Below the pieces are notes generated by a model, which saw only the letters and a program-made list of their open reading frames with translations, searched no databases and had not been told where the DNA came from. A DNA stretch of 57,500 bases from NCBI GenBank assembly GCA_016946835.1, contig JACVTC010000005.1, forward strand, positions 2,180,001 to 2,237,500, written 5' to 3'. Made by a program: the position numbers and the translations under genes. Shown here piece by piece: positions 25,291 through 36,350 of the stretch. Position 1 is the first letter of the stretch. The number at the start of each line of letters is the position of its first letter. Origin of the DNA: Neocallimastix lanati (nom. inval.) (lineage: Eukaryota; Neocallimastigomycota; Neocallimastigomycetes; Neocallimastigales; Neocallimastigaceae).

Positions 25291-25541
25291 TTTATTTTTA
25301 ATTTATTCTTTTTTTTTTTTTTTTATCGTATATAAAAAATATATTAAATATTAATAATAAATTAAATTAAATTAAATTCTTAATATATAAGGAAAATTTT
25401 TTTTTAATTAAATGATTTTTTTAATAAAATTTGAAACACAAATAAATACGAAAATTTTTCTCAATTATTTGTTAAGATTTGTTATTTATTTTTATTTTAT
25501 TATTATTTTTATCTTATTATTCCAACACTTTATTTTTATAG

Positions 25542-25925
25542 TATCTTGGAAAAAAAAAATAATAAAAATTAAAATTAATATAGAAATGAAAAAACTATTA
25601 TTAATAATTAATTAATTTTTTAAGTAATATAATATTTCAATCTTAAATTTATTAATTTATTAAGATTTAGTATATAATAAAAATTATCTTCTTATTAATA
25701 TTAAAATGATCTTTTTATAATTTATTTTCTTATATCTTGGAAAAAAAAAATAATAAAAATTAAAATTAATATAGAAATGAAAAAACTATTATTAATAATT
25801 AATTAATTTTTTAAGTAATATAATATTTCAATCTTAAATTTATTAATTTATTAAGATTTAGTATATAATAAAAATTATCTTCTTATTAATATTAAAATGA
25901 TCTTTTTATAATTTATTTTCTTATT
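25542..25925. repeat. Near-exact tandem duplication of about 190 bp
   Basis: The block starting TATCTTGGAAAA at 25542 and ending with TTTATTTTCTTA recurs from about 25733 with no substitutions that I could see, so the duplication is recent. A shorter repeat (TCTATAATATTTATTAAAAT) follows twice at about 25925-26000. Confidence 0.8.
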
Positions 25926-26103
25926 CTATAATATTTATTAAAATATAATTTTTATTATAATTTATTTTCTTATTCTATAATATTTATTAAAATATAATTT
26001 GTATTTAAGTAAATAGAAATAATTAAATTATATTATATATTTAGTAATAATTAATTATTTCAAATATTTGTATATATATTTATTTTAAAAAAAAAAAAAA
26101 AAA

Positions 26104-26228
26104 TTTTTTTTTTCTTCTTTCTTTTTTTTTCTTCTTTCTTTTTTTTTTTCTTCTTTCTTTTTTTTTCTTCTTTCTTTTTTTTTCTTCTTTCTTTTTTTTT
26201 CTTCTTTCTTTTTTTTTCTTCTTTCTTT

Positions 26229-26270
<42 letters not shown>
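26104..26270. repeat. Polypyrimidine tract with CTTCTTTC units
   Basis: Units of CTTCTTTC plus a T run repeat about eight times at roughly 16-bp spacing. The plus strand is pure C/T for about 165 bases, a composition able to form triplex DNA. Confidence 0.85.
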
Positions 26271-26274
<4 letters not shown>

Positions 26275-26659
26275 AAATTTTATATTTATCATGACTAATA
26301 TTATAATATATAAATAATTTCATTTTATGATTACATTGTTAATTTTATTCAATTTAAATATATAGTTACTTTTATTTTTTATATTGCAATCCTGTTATTC
26401 TTTCAATTGTTTATATATATAAAAAAAAACTATTTTTTTATATTTTATATTATAAAATATGTAATATATTTTTTTTTAAAAAAAAAAAATAAAAATAAAA
26501 ATAAAAAAAAAAGAAATAGAACTATGAATAAAATAATAATACGATCATTATATTTTACAAAAACTTAAAATTACCTATTTATATATTTATATATATTAAT
26601 AAAATTATTATATTATAAATATAAAAGTTTGATTTATTTCTGATATAAATACTAAAAAA

Positions 26660-27870
26660 ATGGGATATAATGATTATACTAGTAGTTCCTGTAATAAAGT
26701 TCAATTTTGTTATAATGAAATTATTTGTTGTCTTATGTTTTTTTCAGATAATAACTATTGTGGAGGCAAAAATGACAAACAAAGGTTAGAAGAAATAGCA
26801 AATAAACAAATTGAAACAAATAATCCTAATATTTAAGGAAATTATTATAATAATTTTAATAAAGATAATTTTAAAAACACCAATTATCCTACAGATGAAT
26901 TAGGGCCAAAAGGAAATATGAATCAAGATGTATAGCCCTTAAACTAATCAAATTTAGAAAATAGTAAAAATTGTGATCCTTTCAATTCATCAATGAATAA
27001 ACTAATAAATAAGGAATGAAATACTATTGATAAAATAAAGATAATAATAATAATAATAATAGTAATAATAGTAATAATAGTAATAATAATAGTAATAATA
27101 ATAAAAATAAAAATAAAAATAAAAACAATAATAATAATAATATTAATATTAATATTAATCCATATAAATAATAGCATTAACACTAATTTAAATGAATCAT
27201 TACATGATAACATTGAAGCTTTTAAAAAGAAAAATAATTATTGTTCAATATCTGCTGAAGAAAATGAAATGTTAACTTCCAATATAATGAAAATCAAACG
27301 TTATTGGATAATCTGTCCAATGAAGAAAAAAAAACTCAATAAATTAATTTTACCAAATGTTTTTGTTACTGCAATTAATGTGTTTGGTATGGCTTTAGTG
27401 GCATTTTTTAAAGTGAAAAAAAAAAACTATGAAAAAGGCAAAAAAGTGATATCTGTGAAGTAGAAGAAATAAATTATGAAAAAGAAAACAATTTTTTATA
27501 GCCATTAACTACAGTACATAATGATTTTAAGGATCCTATCCAATCTTGAGAAGAATATTTAAATTCATATTGTTGATTAAAATACAAAGATTTAACAAAT
27601 CAGAATTATTATTCAAAATACATTTAAAAAATATAGCTAATTCAATCTTTCACCACTGCTTGTGTCATTTATTTCTCATTCAAAAATTAGTTTCTTATCT
27701 CATAATGCCTTTAATTTGCAACCATTTATTTTTGATTCCCACTTTGAACATCCATTTTCAATTCAAATGGATCGACTATACTTTGTTAAATTCTTTTATA
27801 ACAAATCTTATCGTAAATCAGGAAAATATTTATATTATAACAACAACAATAATAATAATAATATAAGTTG
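26660..27870 (+). pseudogene. Decayed member D of the Asn-rich membrane protein family
   Basis: ATG at 26660 opens a Cys-rich N-terminus (C-x5-C-x5-CC, then another Cys). In-frame stops follow near 26834 (TAA), 26932 (TAG), 26944 (TAA) and 27017 (TGA). An Asn-codon (AAT/ATA) linker runs to about 27170. A transmembrane segment at about 27350-27420 (FVTAINVFGMALVAFFKVKK) resembles that of member E (FTVLGMALTVFFIIKK). Next comes a broken tail: DFKDPIQS, stop, EEYLNS, stop, LKYKD. Further relics of LQPIMINSQFE and SIQIDQ appear near 27715-27780 in another frame. It is closest to member E, 4 kb downstream, so it is probably its dead tandem sibling. Confidence 0.85.
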
Positions 27871-30028
27871 TAACATATGTATAATAATAATTTTCTAAGT
27901 ACATCATTTTAGGATCAATATATATAAGTATAGTATCAATAAATTAAATTTAATATATATATAAAACAAAAACAAACAAATAAATAAATAAATGAAAAAA
28001 TAAAAAAACAAAACCAAAAAAATACAAACAAACAAACAAACAAACAAAAAAAAAAAAAAAAAAAAAAAAAAAACTTTATTTTTTAAAATTATTTAATTAT
28101 AGAAAACTTATAAAAAAAAATAAATAAATAAATAAACAAAATACAATATGTATAATAATTGTTTCAATTATAATTTTAAATACATAAAATATATTATCTA
28201 ACATATTAAAATTAATGAAATAACATTAAATAAACCTTATATTTTTTTAATATTATGATATTATAGTAGAATTACTAATAATTAATATAAATTTTAATAA
28301 AATTTTGATGTTTATTACTTATTGAAATATTCTTTATACAAAATATGTTTATGTAAATTTATTTAAATTTCAAGAATTATTATAAACTAATTAATAAAAA
28401 TAAGTATGAAATACGAAAAGAAAATTGCTATTAAAAAAATAATAATAATAATAATAATAATCTGATTAAGATGAAATTATACATTTATATATTAATTTTT
28501 TCTTTTATACTATATCTTCATTTTCTGAAAAACAAAAATAATATTAAATATTTAGGTAGTACAATAAAAATTTTTTCTTAATTTTTTATTATCCTCTAAT
28601 ATATTAATAATATATATAGAACAATAGTATAAATAATTTTATAATTGGTTTATTTCTAAAATGAAATTATTAATTATTATTATTTTGTAATAGAAATGAA
28701 CAAATTCCTGGTTATAATAATTTTATAACCAAGAATTTTAATATTAATCAAATTCTTGATTATATAACTGTTAATAATAATATAATTAATAAAAATAAAA
28801 GTACATATACTATTATATACTATGCAAAAATAAAAAAATAAAAAAAAAAAAGTATAAAATACATAATTGTATGATTATATAATAAAATATTCACTTATTT
28901 TTAACTATATTAATAAATTATTATATTGATAATATAAAGATTTTTGAAATAATGAAGTTATTATATTAATATATTTTGCAGTTATCACAATTGTATCTTC
29001 AATTTTTATTATTAAAATACTTCCAATTTAAATTTTATTATAATTATTCATATATGATATTTAAGGTCAAATAATAAATTAAATATATAAAGTTTTAAAA
29101 AAATGTATAAATTAAAATGGTAAAATATCATAAAAATAAAACATTAATACAAAAAAATTAAATTTTATTTGTTCCTGAGGTATAACAAAATTTTTAATTT
29201 ATTTATTTTCCATTTTAGATAAAAAAATGTTTGATTGTTAAATATCATAATTTTAATAAAATAAAAAATAAAAAAAAAAAAAAAATTAAATAAATAAATA
29301 AAATAAATAAAAAATATAAATAAAAAATATAAATAAATATATAAATAAATAATATAAATAAATAAATAATATAAATAAATAATATAAATAAATAAATAAA
29401 AAATATAAATAAATAAATAAATAATATAAATAAATAAATAAATAATATAAATAAATAAATAAAAAATATAAATAAATAAATAAAATAAATAAATAAATAA
29501 AAAATATAAATAAATAAATAAATAAAAAATATAAATAAATAAATAAAAAATATAAATAAATAAATAAAAAATATAAATTAATAAATAAAAATATAAATAA
29601 ATAAATAAAAATATAAATAAATAAATAAAAAATATAAATAAATAAATAAAAAATATAAATAAATAAATAAATAAAAAATATAAATAAATAAATAAAAAAT
29701 ATAAATAAATAAATAAATAAAAAATATAAATAAATAAATAAAAAATATAAATTAATAAATAAAAAATATAAATTAATAAATAAAAAATATAAATAAATAA
29801 ATAAAAAATATAAATTAATAAATAAAAAATATAAATAAATAAATAAAAAATATAAATAAATAAATAAAAAATATAAATAAATAAATAAATAAAATAAATT
29901 AAAAAAAATTATTTATATTAAAATGAATTATTATTAATCAGTATCATGATAATAATACTTTACATAAATAATTAAATATTAATTATACTAAAATATAAAA
30001 ATAAATAAATAAAAAATTGTTTTAATTG

Positions 30029-30061
<33 letters not shown>

Positions 30062-31074
30062 TTACATTAATAAAAAGATATAACATATAAAGTTATTATA
30101 ATGAAAATATATATATACAATCTATCATAAGATTAATAAAATTTACTTAGTTATTATTATATACACATATATTTATATATATTTTATTTTATTATATTAA
30201 AAAAAATTAATAAAAGTATTTCAAAATACTTATTAAAAAATAATGAAAAAATATAATAATAATATTATTATAAAACATGGTTAATATACACACTTATTTT
30301 CTTTAAATAATATTTTTGATATATTTGATTCATAGTGTTAAATAATTACAATTAAAAATATTGTTTTAATTTCATTATTATTATGAAATAAAATTTTAAA
30401 ATAATTTTAATTAGAAAAAATTTATAAAAAATTAAAGAAATTATTATTATTCTTATATTAAAATGTTTCATTATATATATATATAATGTCTTTTATATAA
30501 ATTTGGCTGTTTTATCACCAAAATTTATATAATAAATTTTAAATTATATTATATATATACATTTTTTTTGGTTCATTAATTATTAAATATTTGATCACAA
30601 ACTAAATTAATGGAACAAAATAATATAAATTAATATAGACTATTTTATTTTATGTTAATTTTTTTCTTTTTTATTGAATATAAATTATAAAGAATCCTCT
30701 TTTTTTTAAAAAAAATTTTTAATTTCTAAAAGAAAAATTATATGTATATATATATTTCTTCATATATATATATATAAATAAGTAATTAAAGAATAAAAAT
30801 ACAATGCATATTATTTCATAGACTATTAAATTATTAAATAAGAAATAAATAGTTCAAACAAAGAGTAAAAAAAAAAAATAAAAATAAAAAAAAAAGCATT
30901 CTTTATAATACTAGCAAATCAATACATTAATTATATAATAAATATAATTTAGAAATAATATACCTTAATTAAAAATATAATATATATATATATATATAAT
31001 ATTAATAATATTTTATAAATTCATAAAAAAAGTAATTTTTTTTAATTATTAATAAAAGTATATTATAAAATATC
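27871..31074. other. AT-rich intergenic region between members D and E
   Basis: Poly(A) stretches, (CAAA)n near 28021-28050, a minisatellite at about 29280-29900 (listed) and a T run at 30030-30060. No coding sequence is recognised. Confidence 0.55.
29280..29900. repeat. AAATAAATAAAT/AAAAAATATA minisatellite
   Basis: About 600 bp of alternating (AAAT)n and AAAATATAAAT blocks, in units of roughly 20-27 bp, with rare variants such as TATAAATTAATAAAT. Confidence 0.9.
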
Positions 31075-32349
31075 ATGATAATTATCAACAATATAACATA
31101 TGCTAATTGTAGTTGCCCTCATGGGGAAACTGTTATAACTTTTAATAATTTAAAATATTATTGCATGGATACAATACAATGTTGCGATGAAAATAATAAA
31201 AATTGTATTCAATTAAATCAATCAAAAATCAATCAAATTGAAAATAATTCCAAGAAATGGAATAACAAAAATAGTTCTTTATGGAATAATATAAATGATA
31301 AATCTATTAATAATTCGATTGCTTCAAAGAACCAAGATAACTTATTTGAAACAAATAAGGTAACCCAAAATACTAATACTAAAGTTCCAATAAATAATGT
31401 TGACAATAAAAATACAAAAATTAATAATAAAAGTTCTAATGGCTTAAAAAATAACAATAAAGTTCATCCAATTACATCAAATTCAACTAATACCAATAAT
31501 ACCCTTTCAATAAAGTCAAGTAGTTCTGCTATACCTACTATACATAATGAAGGAATAATTAGCAATTCGAATAATGTGATAGATAATAGTAAAAATTCAA
31601 TTCCATCTGAAAATGAAAATTTTAAAAATGGAGTTAAGGATTCAAGTCATTTTTCGTATTTTTTAACTATAGGATTTACTGTACTTGGTATGGCTTTAAC
31701 TGTTTTTTTTATTATAAAAAAATATAAAAAAAGAAATAATAATGAGGAATTCCAAGAATTAGAATATGAAGAAGATTTAAATTATTTACATTCTATACTG
31801 AAGGACGAATTAAAAGATCCAAAAGAATCTTGTGAAGAATATTTAAATTCATTAAGTCGTTTAAGATATAAAGATCCTATTTATGAATCATATAACCCTA
31901 ATAAATCATACCAACAATTTAGTTATTTCAAAGAATCACCTGTACTAGCACCATCTATTATTCATTCTATCGAAAATATATCTCAAACTGATTTACAACC
32001 TATTATGATTAATTCACAATTTGAAAATTCAAATTTATCTTCCATTCAAATCGATCAGTCATATTCAACTAAAGATTTATGTAGAATAGCAAATCGTGAT
32101 TCTAATTTTTCATTAAAAAAGATGGATGCTTCGAGCTTAAGAATTACAACCAATAACGATTACTCTCCTTTACTAAATAATGACAGCTTTTTAAGTTCAC
32201 CAATTACACCTAATGGTGATATATCAATGAATTTAAGTATTGTAGATTTATCTTATAGCCCTGCATCACAACAAAATAGTTCAAATAACCCTGCATCGCA
32301 ACAAAGTAATTCATCAATTGAGGAAACTGAAGAAGAACATCAATATTAA
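31075..32349 (+). CDS. Single-pass membrane protein of the Asn-rich tandem family, member E
   Basis: The product is 424 residues, the longest member, with ATG at 31075. The N-terminus has a Cys cluster of a different spacing (C-x-C-x15-C-x5-CC-x7-C within residues about 12-46). An Asn/Ser/Thr-rich linker follows. The transmembrane helix is at about 192-215 (FLTIGFTVLGMALTVFFI), then KKYKKRNN. The tail has ELKDPKESCEEYLNSLSRLR, YKDP, SPVLAPS, LQPIMINSQFE and SPLLN, then an extra C-terminal extension with the repeat PASQQNSSNNPASQQSNSS and an acidic end (EETEEEHQY). The codons just after the start (GCTAATTGTAG) could also be a branch point and 3' splice site, so an upstream exon with a signal peptide cannot be excluded. 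The function is unknown. Confidence 0.82.
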   Translation: MIIINNITYANCSCPHGETVITFNNLKYYCMDTIQCCDENNKNCIQLNQSKINQIENNSKKWNNKNSSLWNNINDKSINNSIASKNQDNLFETNKVTQNTNTKVPINNVDNKNTKINNKSSNGLKNNNKVHPITSNSTNTNNTLSIKSSSSAIPTIHNEGIISNSNNVIDNSKNSIPSENENFKNGVKDSSHFSYFLTIGFTVLGMALTVFFIIKKYKKRNNNEEFQELEYEEDLNYLHSILKDELKDPKESCEEYLNSLSRLRYKDPIYESYNPNKSYQQFSYFKESPVLAPSIIHSIENISQTDLQPIMINSQFENSNLSSIQIDQSYSTKDLCRIANRDSNFSLKKMDASSLRITTNNDYSPLLNNDSFLSSPITPNGDISMNLSIVDLSYSPASQQNSSNNPASQQSNSSIEETEEEHQY

Positions 32350-33233
32350 AAAAAATTTTTTTTAGGGAAAAAAAAAAAGGAAGAAGAAAGGGAAAAGAAA
32401 TTATATATATATATATATTTTAAGAAAAAAACTATAATAGTGAGAATAAATAACTAAATAAAAATAAAAATAAGAAAATTATAGCAATGATAATAATGAC
32501 ACTAATAAAAAATCCATATAATATATATAAAAAAAAAAAAAATTAAAAAAATAAAAAAAGCGAATTAAAACATTAAATTAATTCATCTATTTAAATATTG
32601 AAAAATTTCATTTATAGATTATATAGATTATAATAATAAATAATTAATTTTTCATATGTAATTGTTTTCATATTTTTATTATTCATTATTTTATATCACA
32701 AGTATAGTTATCATTAATTTTGTAAATTTATATTTATAATACATTATATAATTATATAATTGAACTGTAAATATATATAATAAACTATTTAAATGTTTAA
32801 ATAGTATGATAATAAATTTATATTTATACTAAATTTGAAGTTTATTAATAGTATAAGTTTTAAAAATATAGTTAAGAAATAAATAATTTGAAAAATAATC
32901 AAGATAACATAAAATTGAAGTAACATGATTATTTTTTTTTTTCATAGAATGAAATTGAGATTTAATTACCATATTTTTTATTTTTTTCTTATAAAAAAAA
33001 TTACAAGTAAAAATTATTTAATGTATAAGGTACAAGTTATGACCTTTTTACCTTTATAATTTTTACAAATAAATAGTTAAAATATTATAAATGTATTATT
33101 ATTTAATATATATATATATATTCACATAATAATATTAATTTAATTTTCAAATAATTTAATAATATTAAATAATTAGAGTATAACCAATATAATTATAATC
33201 ATAGAAATATGAAATTTTGTCATTACATAAGTT
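32350..33233. other. AT-rich intergenic region, nothing recognised
   Basis: An A run follows the stop of member E, then random AT-rich sequence up to the target site of the MULE. No ORF or repeat of note. Confidence 0.55.
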
Positions 33234-33242
33234 ATTTATAAT
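33234..33242. repeat. 9-bp target site duplication of the MULE (left)
   Basis: ATTTATAAT, identical to 45694-45702 on the other side of the element. MULEs typically make 8-11 bp duplications, most often 9. Confidence 0.85.
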
Positions 33243-33262
33243 GGGGAGAGCGCGTTTCGGAA
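33243..33262 (+). repeat. Left terminal inverted repeat of the MULE
   Basis: GGGGAGAGCGCGTTTCGGAA, a GC-rich island in an AT-rich region. Its inner part GCGTTTCGGAA is identical to the right TIR. Confidence 0.82.
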
Positions 33263-33404
33263 CCGCACGTGAATAGATATAAGCCACATGTTTTTTGAGA
33301 TGGCGTATTATATATAAATTTTTTATATAAATAAATAATTAAATAATAATTAAATAAATATTTTATTTTATAATAATTTCATAATTTAATATATATTTGA
33401 TAAT

Positions 33405-33600
33405 AAAAAATAAAAAAATAAAAAAATAAAAAAATAAAAAAAAAAAAAAATAAAAAAATAAAAAAAATAAAAAAATAAAAAAAATAAAAAAATAAAAAAA
33501 ATAAAAAAATAAAAAAAATAAAAAAAATTAAAAATAAAAAAAAAAATAAAAAAAATAAAAAAGATTAAAAAAATAAAATTACAAAAAAAATAAAATAAAA
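33405..33600. repeat. (TAAAAAA)n-type simple repeat inside the MULE
   Basis: A-rich repeat of TAAAAAAATAAAAAAA units. It is followed at 33600-33990 by three related segments of roughly 130-150 bp (ATATTTTCATATTTATTTAT, ATAACTGTAA, TAAATAATAATTAAATAAAT), which form a short local duplication upstream of the transposase gene. Confidence 0.75.
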
Positions 33601-34055
33601 TATTTTCATTTTTATTTATATTTATAACTGTAATTTTTTATTATATAAATAAATAAATAAATAATAATTAAATAAATATTTTATTTTATAATAAAAAAAT
33701 AAAATAAAAAAAAGAAAAGATAAATATTTTTTTAGTAATTTTCTTGAAATAAAATATTTTATTACTAATTTTCTTGAAATAAAATAAAATATTTTCATAT
33801 TTATTTATATTTATAACTGTAAATTTTTATTATATAAATAAATAATAATTAAATAAATATTTTATTTTATAATGAAAAAATAAAATAAAAAAAAAAGATA
33901 AATATTTTTTTAGTAATTTTCTTAAAATAAAATAAAATATTTTCATATTTATTTATATTTATAACTGTAATTTTTAAAAAAATTGAAAATACATATTAAA
34001 TAAAAAATAAAAAATAAATATTTCATATTTATTAATATTTATATTAAAAATTTTG

Positions 34056-35504
34056 ATGGAGGGAAATCTAAAAATTGATATAAGTGAAACAAATCGAGGA
34101 AAAGAGCAAATAATTATAGATCGAAAATTTAAATATAATTTTTCAAAATTAAAAAAAGATAATACAAAAATATATAGATGTACAGAATATAAAACATTAA
34201 ATAAATGTAAGTCTTTTATTATTTTAAATGATAATAAAGAGGTTTTAAATTATGATTCTTCCCATAATCATCCTGGTAATGAAATTAATGCATCCAAATC
34301 ATTAATAAAACATAAAATTAAAGATGAAATAAAAAAAAGTTTGATTCCTTCTGATATAAAATCAAAACGCATATTTGATAAAATTTCTCAAGAAATAGGA
34401 TATATATGCCCTGAATATAAAACAATTAAATCCCAAATAACAAGATATAAAAACAAACAATTATTTCCTAATGTAAAAACATTTGATGAAGTTCCTAATG
34501 TATCTGAATATTATAAAACAATAAGAGGTGAATACTTTATGATATTCAAAAATTCTAATATAATAATTTTTCAATCACCATTCCAAGCAAAATTATTTAT
34601 GGAGAATAAACATATATTTGCTGATGGTACATTTTTAATAGCTCCAACTAATAGTTATCAAGTATTCATTACCAGAACTTATGTTACAGAATTAAATTGT
34701 TTTTACACTACTTCCATGTCAATATTAAAAAATAAAGAACAAACAACTTACGAAATATTATTTAATGAAATAAAAAAAAATATAATTAAATATAATACAA
34801 ATATTAATTTCTCAGAAAAAATTTTTCATTGTGATTTTGAAAAAGGAATATCTAATGCAGTGGAAAATATTTTTCTCAATATAAATATTAAATATTGTTT
34901 TTGGCATTATAAAAGATTATTAATGACAAAAAAAAATAAATTATGTTACAAGGAAGTGAAAGATCATAATATTTTAAATACTTATTATAAAGCGATTTCT
35001 AATTTATGTTTTATTAATATTGAATACATACCTGATATTTTTAATAAAATTAAAAATACATGCATGAGATATAAATCTACCTGTTCCCAATTTTTGAATT
35101 TTTTAGATTATTTTGAGAAAACATTTCTAAATATCTATAATATAAAATATTGGAATTATTACAATAATATAGACCACATAACAAATAATGCTTCAGAATC
35201 TTATAACAGTTATTTAAAAAATTTATTTGTAAAAAAGCCTTCATTTTATAAATTAATATATACAATACAATTTGAAGAATCCAAATCTTACTATGATTAC
35301 CATATGAGAATTAAAGGAATTTGGAGAAAAAAGAGCAGAATATCAGAAAGGGTCGATGACATTAATATTTTAGTTGAATATTATAAAAATATGGAAGCCG
35401 AATTAAAAAATATTGGATGTAGTAAAAATGATATCATCGAAAATTGGTTTAATTGTTTAATTAGATTGAATAATGAAATCATTAATTTTAATAAAACAAA
35501 ATAA
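34056..35504 (+). CDS. MULE transposase with FLYWCH-type zinc finger
   Basis: The product is 482 residues from ATG 34056 (the in-frame TTG just before is ignored). Residues about 22-74 look like a FLYWCH/GCM-type zinc finger (F-K-Y, YRC, C, then HNH), expected to bind DNA near the ends. The DDE catalytic core follows: D190 in FADGTF, D260 in HCDFEKG, the C281-x2-H284 pair in YCFWHY and E381 in NNASESYNSYL, the standard MULE pattern. The reading frame has no interruption, so the gene could still be active. It lies 0.8 kb inside the left TIR and is transcribed away from it. It would excise and reintegrate the element and could also act on short relatives such as the MITE at 46849-47177. Confidence 0.9.
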   Translation: MEGNLKIDISETNRGKEQIIIDRKFKYNFSKLKKDNTKIYRCTEYKTLNKCKSFIILNDNKEVLNYDSSHNHPGNEINASKSLIKHKIKDEIKKSLIPSDIKSKRIFDKISQEIGYICPEYKTIKSQITRYKNKQLFPNVKTFDEVPNVSEYYKTIRGEYFMIFKNSNIIIFQSPFQAKLFMENKHIFADGTFLIAPTNSYQVFITRTYVTELNCFYTTSMSILKNKEQTTYEILFNEIKKNIIKYNTNINFSEKIFHCDFEKGISNAVENIFLNINIKYCFWHYKRLLMTKKNKLCYKEVKDHNILNTYYKAISNLCFINIEYIPDIFNKIKNTCMRYKSTCSQFLNFLDYFEKTFLNIYNIKYWNYYNNIDHITNNASESYNSYLKNLFVKKPSFYKLIYTIQFEESKSYYDYHMRIKGIWRKKSRISERVDDINILVEYYKNMEAELKNIGCSKNDIIENWFNCLIRLNNEIINFNKTK

Positions 35505-36350
35505 AAATAATTATTAAAATCCTTTCAAAATCATAATTACAATTAATTGAAAATTAAATTTTTTTATTTAATAAGAAATTCAATATTGAAATTTATTTAA
35601 TATTTATTGATAGGGTTAGCTTAAAAATATTAAAAAAAATTTTTTTTATAAATTTATTTTAAATATTTTTTACTTTATTAAATATTATTAAATAAAATTA
35701 AAAGATGTCTTTATTATTATATATTAGTATTATAAAATATTAAAAATATGAATGTATTGCATTTCGCATTATTTTTATTTTATATTGTAGTAAATTAATA
35801 AATAAATAAATAATTTTTATAAAATAAACTAATTATTAATATATTTTTTAAAAATATATTTAATGTATATTTCATATTTTTAATAAATATTCAAATATAC
35901 ATTTTAAATATATATAATGATATTTAAGTATTATAATACTTATAAAAGAAAATAATTAATATTTTAAATTATTTCTATCAGGCTTTCTAAAAAACTTTAC
36001 TATTTGTAAAAATAGTAATGCTCTTTTTGTTAGTTTATTAGATTTGTATAATATAAATATCTAAATTAATTTATTTATTATTTAATAGAAATTTATGTTT
36101 AAAAATGTTATTGTTATTATTACTATTACTAAAAAAAAGTTTTAATTTAATATTTATAATTAAATTTTCAAATAATCTTTCCTTATCAAGTTAAATATAA
36201 TGCTCCTGAGTAAAAAAGATTTTTGTATTATATAAAATTTATTTAAAATATTAGATAAAAAAATATTAAAAAGGAAATAAGAATTTTAAAAAAAATATTT
36301 AAAAATAAAATGAAAAAAATATAGAATGTAATAATATAGAAGTACAAGTA
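35505..36350. other. AT-rich non-coding spacer between transposase and satellite
   Basis: No ORF of note. Toward its end AGTACAAGTATATAAAAT is a degenerate form of the satellite core. Confidence 0.55.

Noticed and set aside
25412-25615. Plus-strand 67-codon hydrophobic frame
   Set aside because: Composition-driven Ile/Phe/Lys text that runs into a duplicated non-coding block. No homologue was recognised.
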